A DNA stretch of 41,994 bases from an uncultured Rhodothermaceae bacterium. GTDB lineage: Bacteria > Bacteroidota > Rhodothermia > Rhodothermales > Salinibacteraceae. The stretch is taken from contig CAJXLX010000015.1 in the NCBI GenBank assembly GCA_913056335.1, forward strand, positions 1 to 41,994, written 5' to 3'. Positions 1-7,587 of the stretch are shown piece by piece; position 1 is the stretch's first letter; the number at the start of each line of letters is the position of its first letter. Made by a program: the position numbers and the translations under genes. Under the pieces are notes generated by a model. It was given only the letters and a program-made list of their open reading frames with translations, had not been told where the DNA came from and did no database searches.

Positions 1-629
1 TGCTCGGGCTCACGATCGCGGTCATCCTGACCGACTGGTTCGACGGCCGCGTGGCGCGGTGGACGCGCACGGTGTCGGAGTGGGGCAAGGTGCTCGACCC
101 GCTGGCGGATAAGGCTGCGGGCGGACTGGCTGTGCTCGCACTTACGTTTCGGGCGTCTGACCCCAATCTGCCGGTGTGGTTTCTGCTGCTTGTGCTCGTG
201 CGCGACGGCGCCATCGTCGCGGGAAGTGCGATCCTGGCGCGCCGCGTGGGCAAGGTCGTTATGAGCGCCTGGCTTGGCAAGGCCGCCACCACATGGCTCG
301 CCATTACCGTGCTGGCCGCCCTGCTACGCGCCGACCCGCCTGTGCTGGACGTGTGCGTGTACATGACGGCGGGACTGCTCGTCGTGTCATTTTTTGTGTA
401 TACGTGGCACTTCATCCGCACCGCGCAAGCGCCCGAAGGACAGAAGAAAGTCTACCAGATGGATCTGAGTGCCACCCGCGGGCATCCCGATCGGTCTGAT
501 TCGACTGCAGAGGCCAACGCCGAGCCGCCCGATCAGGAAAGCGCCAGCGGAGAGTCCTCCAGCGAGCCTCCTCCCAATACGCAAACCCAACAGGCGCGCT
601 CGGGCACCTCACCGCCCAACACATCGTAA
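1..629 (+). CDS. CDP-alcohol phosphatidyltransferase, 5'-truncated (probably PgsA-type)
   Basis: The reading frame is open to the left edge (codons begin at base 3), so the N-terminus is missing. Just inside the edge it reads DWFDGRVAR, then eight residues on GKVLDPLADK. This is the CDP-alcohol phosphotransferase signature (DxxDG, AR, GxxxD, xxxD), whose four aspartates bind metal and the CDP-alcohol. Several hydrophobic membrane segments follow, as in PgsA, which transfers the phosphatidyl group from CDP-diacylglycerol to glycerol-3-phosphate in the inner membrane. The last ~55 residues are a hydrophilic Ser/Pro/Glu-rich tail that is not part of the enzyme fold. The visible part does not separate PgsA from other family members such as cardiolipin or phosphatidylserine synthases. 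ftsY starts 70 bases downstream on the same strand. Confidence 0.85.
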   Translation, partial: LGLTIAVILTDWFDGRVARWTRTVSEWGKVLDPLADKAAGGLAVLALTFRASDPNLPVWFLLLVLVRDGAIVAGSAILARRVGKVVMSAWLGKAATTWLAITVLAALLRADPPVLDVCVYMTAGLLVVSFFVYTWHFIRTAQAPEGQKKVYQMDLSATRGHPDRSDSTAEANAEPPDQESASGESSSEPPPNTQTQQARSGTSPPNTS

Positions 630-699
630 GGCGGATGCATACGGCATATTATGCATCCTTCTATGCTCTTTTACTCTTCTCGCTGACTCGCTGCATCCG

Positions 700-1665
700 A
701 TGGGCTTCCTTGATCGATTTACCAATCGCAATACCGACGAAGAACAGGAAAAGCTGGATAAGGGGATGGACAAGACCCGCTCCAGCTTTATGGGCAAGCT
801 GAACCGGCTGGTGCGCGGGAAGGATACCGTCGATGCCGCGCTGCTCGACGACCTGGAAGAGCTTCTCGTTACCAGCGATGTGGGGGTGGATACGACGCTC
901 GACATCATCGACCACATCGAGGAGCGCGTGGCCCGCGATCAGTACGTGTCGACCGAGGAGCTGAATGCGATGATCCGCGAGGAGATCGCCATGCTCATGC
1001 TCGACACCGAAGACGAGCGCCCCGCCGACTTCGACGCGGAGCTGCCCAACAAGCCGCATGTGGTCATGGTCGTGGGGGTAAACGGCGTAGGCAAGACGAC
1101 GACCATCGGGAAGATGGCCCATCGCTACAAGAAGGCCGGGAAGTCGGTGCTGATGGGCGCAGGCGACACCTTCCGCGCCGCTGCGATTGAGCAGCTCGAA
1201 ATCTGGTCGGAGCGAGCCGATGTGCCGATGATCAAACAGAAGCATGGCTCCGACCCTGCCGCCGTCGCATTCGACACCATTGAGGCAGCGGTAGCGCGCG
1301 ACTCGGATGTGGTGCTCATCGACACTGCCGGGCGCCTGCACACCAAAGGCGGTCTGATGGACGAGCTCAGCAAGATGAAGCGCATCATGAGCCGCAAGGT
1401 GCCCGACGCGCCCCACGAGGTGCTGCTGGTGCTCGACGCCTCGACCGGGCAAAACGCGATCCGGCAGGCCGAGGAGTTTACGAAAAGCGTGGATGTGACG
1501 GGCCTGGCCCTTACCAAGCTCGACGGCACCGCCAAAGGCGGCGTCGTAATTGGCGTGTCGCATCAGTTTCAGGTGCCAGTCAAGTACATCGGCGTGGGCG
1601 AGGGGCTCGACGACCTGCAGGTGTTCGACCGCAAGGGCTTTGTAGAAGCGCTCTTCGGCGAATGA
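700..1665 (+). CDS. ftsY: Signal recognition particle receptor FtsY
   Basis: 321 residues, the NG domain of the SRP receptor GTPase that docks SRP-ribosome complexes at the inner membrane for co-translational insertion. The N domain is roughly residues 1-100. The G domain shows G1 GVNGVGKT (126-133), DTFRAAA (156-162), G3 DTAGR (208-212), G4 TKLD (272-275) and the closing GVGEGLDDL (298-306). The long acidic A domain of E. coli FtsY is absent; a short charged helix precedes the N domain, as in many compact FtsY proteins. The frame stays open upstream to 469, but that part overlaps the phosphatidyltransferase gene and resembles nothing; ATG at 700 gives the family start MGFLDRF. The leader is pyrimidine-rich with no Shine-Dalgarno sequence. 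Confidence 0.97.
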   Translation: MGFLDRFTNRNTDEEQEKLDKGMDKTRSSFMGKLNRLVRGKDTVDAALLDDLEELLVTSDVGVDTTLDIIDHIEERVARDQYVSTEELNAMIREEIAMLMLDTEDERPADFDAELPNKPHVVMVVGVNGVGKTTTIGKMAHRYKKAGKSVLMGAGDTFRAAAIEQLEIWSERADVPMIKQKHGSDPAAVAFDTIEAAVARDSDVVLIDTAGRLHTKGGLMDELSKMKRIMSRKVPDAPHEVLLVLDASTGQNAIRQAEEFTKSVDVTGLALTKLDGTAKGGVVIGVSHQFQVPVKYIGVGEGLDDLQVFDRKGFVEALFGE

Positions 1666-1717
1666 TGCGCCCCAACGCCTCCCCCGTTCTATTTCTGTTG
1701 ATGTTACGCGTGTTGCC

Positions 1718-2683
1718 ATGAACATCGTTTTTATGGGCACCCCCGAGTTCGCGGTGCCGTCTCTCGAAGCGCTTTCCGACGCCGGGTATTGTCCCCAAAC
1801 CGTCGTTACAGGCCCCGACCGCGGGCGCGGGCGCGGTCAGTCCATGCGTCCAACGGCCGTCAAGAAGGCTGCGCAGGCGCTGGAGATTGACGATATTCTC
1901 CAGCCCGATTCGGTGCACGATGCGTCGTTTGCCGATGCTCTGCGCGAACGCAGTCCCGACTGCTTTGTGGTCGTGGCGTTCAAGATTCTGCCGCCGTCGG
2001 TGCTCTCGATTCCAAGCAAAGGCGCGTTCAACCTCCACGGCTCGCTGCTCCCGGCCTATCGCGGGGCAGCGCCCATCCACCGCGCCGTCATGAATGGCGA
2101 TGCAGAAACCGGCGTCACGACGTTTTTTCTGGAGCCGAAGGTCGATACCGGCGACATGATTCTGAAGAAGCGGATGCCGATTGGCCCCAACGACACAACC
2201 GGCACGGTACACGACCGCATGATGCACCTGGGCGCCGAAGCCGTTGTTGAAACGGTTCAGCTTATCGAACAGGGCACGGCCCCGCGCATCCCTCAAGACA
2301 ACAACGCGGCCACCCCGGCCCCCAAGGTGCACGCCGAAGAGGCAGACATCCCGTGGTCGGCATCGGCCGCCACCGTGCACAACCACATTCGCGGCCTCTC
2401 GCCCATTCCCGGGGCTTGGACGCTGCACGGCGACACGCGCTTGAAGGTGTACCGCTCGCATCTGCTTGAGGATGAAGCGGAGGCCACCCATGACGCAGCT
2501 CCGGGCACGGTGCTCTCAACCAACGGCGTGGTGCACGTAGCCTGCGGCAGCGGGGCGGTGTCTCTCGATGTGCTTCAGCAGCCCGGCAAGCAGCGCCTGG
2601 ATGCCGAGGCCTTTGTGAACGGCTACCCAATGTCTGCTGGCGACGTATTTACCTCGTCTGCAACCGCGTCGACGGGGGCATAG
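1718..2683 (+). CDS. fmt: Methionyl-tRNA formyltransferase
   Basis: 321 residues, a normal length for Fmt, which transfers a formyl group from 10-formyl-tetrahydrofolate to initiator Met-tRNA in the cytoplasm. The N-terminus MNIVFMGTPEFAVPSL is the family hallmark. The catalytic triad matches E. coli: Asn105 and His107 in FNLHGSLLPAYRGAAP, and Asp143 in KVDTGDM. The C-terminal OB-like domain follows from about residue 205 and contains the expected I/LSPxPGAW-type segment at the domain entrance. It begins 52 bases after ftsY on the same strand and may share its transcript. No peptide deformylase gene is next to it. The last ~15 residues are low-complexity Ser/Thr/Ala. Confidence 0.97.
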   Translation: MNIVFMGTPEFAVPSLEALSDAGYCPQTVVTGPDRGRGRGQSMRPTAVKKAAQALEIDDILQPDSVHDASFADALRERSPDCFVVVAFKILPPSVLSIPSKGAFNLHGSLLPAYRGAAPIHRAVMNGDAETGVTTFFLEPKVDTGDMILKKRMPIGPNDTTGTVHDRMMHLGAEAVVETVQLIEQGTAPRIPQDNNAATPAPKVHAEEADIPWSASAATVHNHIRGLSPIPGAWTLHGDTRLKVYRSHLLEDEAEATHDAAPGTVLSTNGVVHVACGSGAVSLDVLQQPGKQRLDAEAFVNGYPMSAGDVFTSSATASTGA

Positions 2684-2728
2684 CACCTGCAGCCTCACCC
2701 TCTTGCTCACGATTGCATATCTCTGGCT

Positions 2729-3943
2729 ATGCCTGCTTCCTCCTCATCCCTCCGCTCGCCCCAACGGGCCGATCTCGCATCGTCGACGGTGGATGCAACG
2801 CGTGCGTGTTTTGATGAGCACTTTGAGGCTGCGGACGAAGCATCGCCCGTTGTTGTGTACCAGCAGGCTCCCCTGGCTATTCAGGCCGACCACACGCACT
2901 ACAGCGAAGGCTTTGCCCTTTTTGCTGGGCTTCCGCATGGCGTAGCCGTGATAGCGCGTTCCTCTTCTGATGAGCTGTCGCGCCTGGCGGCCTCCGACAT
3001 GCCCGCCCGCGTGGCGCTTCCTCCTGACGAGCCGCCTCGCACAGACGCTACCATGACGACCCGTGTGGTGCACGCCTTGCTGGCCGCAACATCTGGGCCG
3101 CCCCCAGCGCTGGATATTGCGGTGGCGCATGCCTTGCCCAATGCGTGTCGAGATGCCTACGCTGCTGCGCTGGCCCGCGCCGTACACCGCGCCATTGTAC
3201 AGTGCGTGCCCGCCTCTGCTGGTCCGCCCTTTGATGCCTCGTTTGTGCCCATTGCACAGTCGGTTCTGGCGGATACCCAGGGCCGCCCGTATAGCAATGC
3301 CTATCCGCTTGCCGTGAGCAACGCGGCCCACCCCGACGGGCATCTGGCGCCATTTGTGCTGGTCGATACGCCCGAGCACGATGCACTGCCGGTACCCGCT
3401 CAACACAACGACGCCCTACAGTGGGGCTTTTTTGCACCGGGTGCTCCTGCTCAGTACACCCCCGCCACGTCGGAGCACCGCAAGCAGCGCGTGCAGGCAG
3501 CGCTCGCCGCTCTACAGTCCACCGAGGACTTTGCCGAACTGAACACCTTCAGTTCTCTGGAGCACCGCGCCCTCGACCGGGCGCTGCGTCAGGTAGCGCC
3601 CGAACACCGCCCTATTGTACGCCACCTGGTTACCGAAAACCGGCGCGTGCAGAAGCACGTGGTGGCGCTGCGTCATGGCGACGGCCAGATGAGCGGGGCG
3701 CTCCTTCATATGACGCATGCTTCGCTTCAGACCACCTGGGACGGAGCCTCGGCGGCTGCGAATTTCCTCGTGAGGCAGGCCAAAGGCTACACCGAGGCGG
3801 GCCTCTATGGCGCCGGCATGACCGCGCGCGATGGCTACGTGCTTACTGTAGGGCGCCGCCCGGCGTATCCGGCCCGCATTCACACCCTGTGCGAGCGCTA
3901 CGAGGCCACGTTTCATCATCCCGTTCCCTTTATTGCCCTGTAG
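2729..3943 (+). CDS. Galactokinase-like GHMP family protein lacking catalytic motifs
   Basis: 404 residues. I recognise it as a distant galactokinase homologue by the order of motifs: ADHTHYSEGFALF (53-65) matches the sugar-binding GEHTDYNxGFVLP; HLVTENRRVQKHVVALRHGD (299-318) matches the GalK helix VVTENxRVxxAxxALRxGD; ALLHMTHASL (324-333) matches MxxSHxSL; GLYGAGMT (358-365) matches GVxGARMT. The catalytic elements are changed. The ATP-loop GLSSSAAL position reads SGPPPAL (122-128), the MDQ motif with the catalytic Asp reads IAQ (175-177), the E and D of GEHTDY are D and H, and the glycine-rich GGGFGGC after MT is replaced by ARDGYVL. The fold is probably kept, kinase activity probably not; a binding or regulatory role is inference. 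It lies 45 bases after fmt and 10 before the MoxR gene. Confidence 0.7.
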   Translation: MPASSSSLRSPQRADLASSTVDATRACFDEHFEAADEASPVVVYQQAPLAIQADHTHYSEGFALFAGLPHGVAVIARSSSDELSRLAASDMPARVALPPDEPPRTDATMTTRVVHALLAATSGPPPALDIAVAHALPNACRDAYAAALARAVHRAIVQCVPASAGPPFDASFVPIAQSVLADTQGRPYSNAYPLAVSNAAHPDGHLAPFVLVDTPEHDALPVPAQHNDALQWGFFAPGAPAQYTPATSEHRKQRVQAALAALQSTEDFAELNTFSSLEHRALDRALRQVAPEHRPIVRHLVTENRRVQKHVVALRHGDGQMSGALLHMTHASLQTTWDGASAAANFLVRQAKGYTEAGLYGAGMTARDGYVLTVGRRPAYPARIHTLCERYEATFHHPVPFIAL

Positions 3944-3953
3944 TCTGCCGCCT

Positions 3954-4949
3954 ATGCCCGATGCCGATCTAACTTCTATTAAGGAGCGCGTGGTACGCCA
4001 CGGCGCGTTTGTACACGACGTGATTGACGAGATGAGCGGCGTGGTGGTTGGGCAAACCCGCATGATAGAGCGTCTTCTCATTGGCTTGCTCTGCAACGGC
4101 CATGTGCTGTTGGAGGGCGTGCCCGGTCTGGCCAAAACGCTTACGGTGCGCATGCTGGCAGAGTGCATTGGCACCTCGTTCCAGCGGATTCAGTTCACCC
4201 CCGACCTCCTGCCCGCCGATGTGCTGGGCACCCTGGTCTACAACCAGCAGACCGGGCGCTTCACGGTCGAAAAAGGACCGATCTTTGCCAACGTCATTCT
4301 TGCTGACGAGATCAACCGCTCCCCGGCAAAGGTGCAGAGCGCCCTGCTCGAAAGCATGCAAGAGCATCAGGTCACCATTGGCGACCAGACCTTCCCGCTC
4401 GACGATCCGTTTCTTGTACTTGCTACGCAGAACCCCATTGAGCAGCAGGGCACGTATCCGCTGCCCGAGGCGCAGATGGATCGCTTCATGATGAAGGTGC
4501 AGGTGCCGTATCCCTCGCGCAAGGAGGAGCTCGAAATCATGCGCCGTATGGCGCGAACCAACACGGCTCCCACCGTCTCGGAGGTAGCCACGCCCGAGCA
4601 GGTCATTAACGTGCGGCAGGTCGTTAACGAACTGTACATGGATGCGCAGGTCGAGCAGTATATCGTTGACCTGGTGCTGGCTACCCGCACGCCGACTGCA
4701 TACGGAACCGAGCGTCTTGCGCGTCTGATTGAGCACGGCGCCTCGCCGCGCGCCTCTATCAACCTGAACCTGGCGGCGCGAGGCCATGCGCTCTTGCGTC
4801 GACGCGCATACGTGACCCCCGACGATGTGCGCGCTGTTGTGCCCGAGGTGCTGGCGCATCGCATTGTACGCACTTACGAAGCCGAAGCCGAAGGCATTAC
4901 GGCAACTGCGCTCGTGCAAAATATCCTCGACACCGTCGAGGTCCCCTAA
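3954..4949 (+). CDS. MoxR-type AAA+ ATPase
   Basis: 331 residues. MoxR ATPases act as chaperones, usually with DUF58 and von Willebrand A-domain partners, in maturation of envelope or metal-dependent complexes. Visible motifs are Walker A GVPGLAKT (55-62), Walker B VILADE (114-119) followed by the MoxR-typical INRSPAK, sensor 1 ATQNP (157-161), and the arginine region PEAQMDRF. The C-terminal lid domain has NLAARGHALLRRRAYVTPDDV. ATG at 3954 is preferred over an in-frame ATG at 3933, which overlaps the previous gene by 11 bases and adds unrelated residues. Unusually, no DUF58 or vWA gene follows; the next gene is hprK. A DUF4159 gene, often found in MoxR clusters, lies 31 kb away on the other strand. 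Confidence 0.93.
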   Translation: MPDADLTSIKERVVRHGAFVHDVIDEMSGVVVGQTRMIERLLIGLLCNGHVLLEGVPGLAKTLTVRMLAECIGTSFQRIQFTPDLLPADVLGTLVYNQQTGRFTVEKGPIFANVILADEINRSPAKVQSALLESMQEHQVTIGDQTFPLDDPFLVLATQNPIEQQGTYPLPEAQMDRFMMKVQVPYPSRKEELEIMRRMARTNTAPTVSEVATPEQVINVRQVVNELYMDAQVEQYIVDLVLATRTPTAYGTERLARLIEHGASPRASINLNLAARGHALLRRRAYVTPDDVRAVVPEVLAHRIVRTYEAEAEGITATALVQNILDTVEVP

Positions 4950-5026
4950 TTCCATGAGATGACCCCCTCAAGGGCCTCGTTACCTATCCAATCCAATCGC
5001 TCCTGCTTCCACTGCGCCTGTCCGCT

Positions 5027-6034
5027 ATGTCCGAGGCTGAATCCAACGCACCCACTCTCTCTATCGATACCTTCATCACCCGCTTGCGTGAACGTGCGGA
5101 GCTTCCTCTCACGCCGCTCAACACCGTGGATGTGCCCTCTGCCGCTATTCAAGAAGACCACCTGCACCGTCCGGGGCTGGCGTTGGCCGGATACGTGGAG
5201 CTGTTCACCTACCAGCGTGTGCAGATTCTGGGCAACACCGAAACGCGCTACCTGCGGCATCTGGATGCCCCGGCGCGGCGTGCAGCATTCGAAAACCTGA
5301 CCCAGTTCGACATCCCCTGCATTGTGTGCACCGCTGGCAACGCCCTTAGCGATGCCTTGCTCAGCATGGCCACTGAGGCCCGTATTCCGGTCTTCCAGAC
5401 CGACACGCCTACGGTAGATGCGATGGCAACCATCCGAGCGCTTTTGGTCGACCACTTTGCTCCCCAAAAGGCGGTGCACGGCTCGCTGGTGGACGTGTAC
5501 GGCGTTGGGCTTTTGCTTTCGGGTCCATCGGGCATTGGCAAAAGCGAGGTGGCCCTCGACCTTATCGAACGCGGCCATCGCCTCGTAGCCGACGACGTCG
5601 TTATGGTCACTCGCCGCGACTCGTCTATTCTCATGGGCGCGGGCACCGACCTTGTTCAGCATTTTATGGAAGTACGCGGGCTCGGGCTCGTTGACATCCG
5701 AGCGATGTTTGGCATCCGCGCAATCCGCTTCCAAAAACGCGTGGAGCTGGTTGTACAGATGGAGATGGCCGATGCCGGTACCGAGTACACCCGCATCGAT
5801 ATGATTGAGGGCACGCATGAGATTCTGGGCGTGCCCCTCCCTCAGGTCCGCGTGCCTATTACACCTGGCAAGAGCGTAACGGTGATCTGTGAGGTCATCG
5901 CCATGAACTATTTACTTCGTCACTACGGATATAACCCAAAGGAAGTCTTCCAGCAACGTCTGCGTGACCAGATCCAGTCGAAGCGCAGTGGCTTGCAACG
6001 CGGAATTCAGTATTTTGAGCAAGACTATGAGTAA
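5027..6034 (+). CDS. hprK: HPr kinase/phosphorylase
   Basis: 335 residues, typical for HprK, a bifunctional enzyme that phosphorylates and dephosphorylates the regulatory serine of HPr or HPr-like proteins. Residues ~10-135 form the HprK N-terminal domain. The catalytic domain shows His151 in AVHGSLVDVYG, Walker A GPSGIGKSE (166-174), the acidic pair ADD (188-190) and the family signature MEVRGLGLVDIRAMFG (214-229). The C-terminus carries the usual charged helix ending near LQRGIQYF. It follows the MoxR gene by 77 bases and is the last gene before a 480-base gap. No HPr or PTS component is in the window, so its partner cannot be named here. Confidence 0.95.
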   Translation: MSEAESNAPTLSIDTFITRLRERAELPLTPLNTVDVPSAAIQEDHLHRPGLALAGYVELFTYQRVQILGNTETRYLRHLDAPARRAAFENLTQFDIPCIVCTAGNALSDALLSMATEARIPVFQTDTPTVDAMATIRALLVDHFAPQKAVHGSLVDVYGVGLLLSGPSGIGKSEVALDLIERGHRLVADDVVMVTRRDSSILMGAGTDLVQHFMEVRGLGLVDIRAMFGIRAIRFQKRVELVVQMEMADAGTEYTRIDMIEGTHEILGVPLPQVRVPITPGKSVTVICEVIAMNYLLRHYGYNPKEVFQQRLRDQIQSKRSGLQRGIQYFEQDYE

Positions 6035-6514
6035 AGCATCGCACTCAGCAGGCCCTGAACGTCTAAAACTGGAGAAAGGCCCATTGCCCATGTGCCCTCT
6101 TCGTCAACGTGGTACGGTGCTTGTTACTGTAGAAACAGCACGTGTAGAGATGATAAGTACACGCGCTTTGCACTGCTACCCGCACTTTTAGCAATATACC
6201 GCTTTACAAGGGTTTGGCGTAGCCCCAGCACAGCCATTGTATTGCACACGCGTTGCATCAGCGCCTGTGGATTGCGGGACCGCTTCCGGGTGCTATGCGT
6301 GGCAGTACCTGTGCAGATGCTCTATGCTACTGACAATACAAGCCTTAAGCGTCCTGCAATCTAAGGAGTACCATCCTGGGCCGCTTTACCCCGAGGCCCC
6401 CAAAGGATCTTGCTCCGCCGACCTTGACACCGAAAACCGTGTGTTCTATATTGGCGCAGCCTGTGCACGGTCATCCTCCCCACCGCTTTCGCCCTTTCAC
6501 TTGACCTCGTTCAC
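6035..6514. other. 480-base intergenic region with stem-loops and a promoter
   Basis: I see no gene here: the short open frames have no recognisable residue pattern and no family signature. About 80 bases after the hprK stop there is a long imperfect hairpin (about 6112-6145): the core arms GTGCTTGTT (6117-6125) and AACAGCAC (6134-6141) pair with one bulged T and an 8-base loop, and G-C, A-T and wobble pairs can lengthen the stem after a second bulge. An alternative pairing, GTGTA with TACAC, overlaps the right arm. It has no following T run, so it is not a classic terminator. The promoter of the M23 gene is at 6424-6452. The 280 bases between these elements hold nothing I can name. An untranslated leader, a 3' structure of hprK mRNA or a small RNA are all possible. 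Confidence 0.5.
6424..6452 (+). promoter_or_regulatory. Sigma70-type promoter upstream of the M23 peptidase gene
   Basis: A perfect -35 box TTGACA (6424-6429) is followed after exactly 17 bases by TATATT (6447-6452), five of six matches to TATAAT. The start of transcription would be near 6459, giving a leader of about 55 bases before the ATG at 6515. Bacteroidota housekeeping promoters are usually described as TTTG-N19-TAnnTTTG; this site also resembles that form loosely (TATATTGG). It is the best promoter match I noticed in the window. Confidence 0.6.
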
Positions 6515-7528
6515 ATGGACCCGGAGACCGAGTATCGCTATGACCCTGAAACGTGTCGTTTTGTTGAAGTTAGAGAGACGCCATTAGAGAGGGCCAAACG
6601 GTATGCATGGGTGTTCGGCCTTGTTCTTGTGTTGGCAGGAGCACTTGCCTGGGTAATGGAAGCCGAGCTCATCCGCACGCCGACTGAGTATGCCTTGCAG
6701 AGCGAGAATGAGGCGCTGCATCACCAGCTTGAGCGCGCCAGTGGGCAGCTCGAAGTGCTCTCAGACGAGATCGACGAGTTAGCTACCCGCGACGAAGAGC
6801 TCTATCGCACCCTTCTGCAAGTCGATCCGATCTCTGATGACATCCGGCAGGTAGGCGTGGGAGGCGCCGACCAGTACGGAGAGTTTGACCGCTTCGAGGA
6901 GGATACCGCAGCGTTGCTTCGTGAAACCGAAGCCCTGCTCGACAAAATGGAGCGCCAGGTGGGTCTGCAGAGCGCCAGCTACCGCGAGCTCGTACGCTAT
7001 GCGGAGCAGCACGAAGATCGGCTTGCTCAACTTCCGGTGCTACGCCCGGTGAACGCGCGCATCGTGTCGAACTACGGCTACCGCACCGATCCCATCTTGG
7101 GCGTGCGCCGCATGCATTCGGGCATCGACTTTGTGACGCGCATGGGCACCCCGGTCGTCGCTCCAGCCGATGGCGTGGTGCTCGAATCGACCTACTCGTC
7201 TTCGTACGGCAATTACGTTGATCTGCGCCACCCTGAGACTGGGTACATAACGCGATACGCGCACCTTTCGGAATCTGCTGACGGCATCCGGCCTGGCACG
7301 CAGGTAAAGCGCGGCGAACTGATCGCGTATACAGGTAACTCGGGGCGCTCTACCGGCCCACACCTCCACTACGAACTTCGTACAGAGAACGACGAAGCAC
7401 TAAATCCTGTCAGCTTCTTTGTACCCGACATGACGCCGCAGGCGTACATTACGCTTGCTTCGCAAAACGACGAGCACGAGTTGCACAACCGCGCCAGCAC
7501 CGAGCAAACCCTTTCTATGATGCGGTAG
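6515..7528 (+). CDS. M23 family metallopeptidase (LytM/murein hydrolase type), membrane-anchored
   Basis: 337 residues. The N-terminus (1-28) is cytoplasmic and charged, then one transmembrane helix (about 31-49), a coiled-coil-prone region (about 60-100 and 125-175), and an M23 domain (about 178-310). Zinc ligands are His201 and Asp205 in MHSGIDF and His285 in GPHLHYE; His250 in RYAHLS and His283 complete the active site. All are present, so peptidoglycan endopeptidase activity is plausible, unlike the degenerate EnvC-type regulators. The coiled coil plus M23 layout is common in Bacteroidota periplasmic cell-wall hydrolases. The gene stands alone, with its own promoter at 6424-6452, and is convergent with the histidine kinase gene 59 bases downstream. 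Confidence 0.93.
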   Translation: MDPETEYRYDPETCRFVEVRETPLERAKRYAWVFGLVLVLAGALAWVMEAELIRTPTEYALQSENEALHHQLERASGQLEVLSDEIDELATRDEELYRTLLQVDPISDDIRQVGVGGADQYGEFDRFEEDTAALLRETEALLDKMERQVGLQSASYRELVRYAEQHEDRLAQLPVLRPVNARIVSNYGYRTDPILGVRRMHSGIDFVTRMGTPVVAPADGVVLESTYSSSYGNYVDLRHPETGYITRYAHLSESADGIRPGTQVKRGELIAYTGNSGRSTGPHLHYELRTENDEALNPVSFFVPDMTPQAYITLASQNDEHELHNRASTEQTLSMMR

Positions 7529-7587
7529 CACGTAGCCGATAGCACGCAGAAGCTCACATCGGTCCGCGGCATCAAGCAACACACAGC

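Noticed and set aside
661-1740. Long open frame on the minus strand across ftsY
   Set aside because: It is the complement of a confidently assigned gene in a GC-rich sequence and has no recognisable protein pattern. The same holds for long opposite-strand frames across fmt (1580-2491), the MoxR gene (3969-4955), hprK (4946-5818) and glyA (34324-35388).
6237-6587. Possible small genes in the hprK-M23 gap
   Set aside because: The translations are rich in Cys, Arg and Ser without any domain-like pattern, the last frame runs into the M23 gene in another register, and the promoter would lie inside it.
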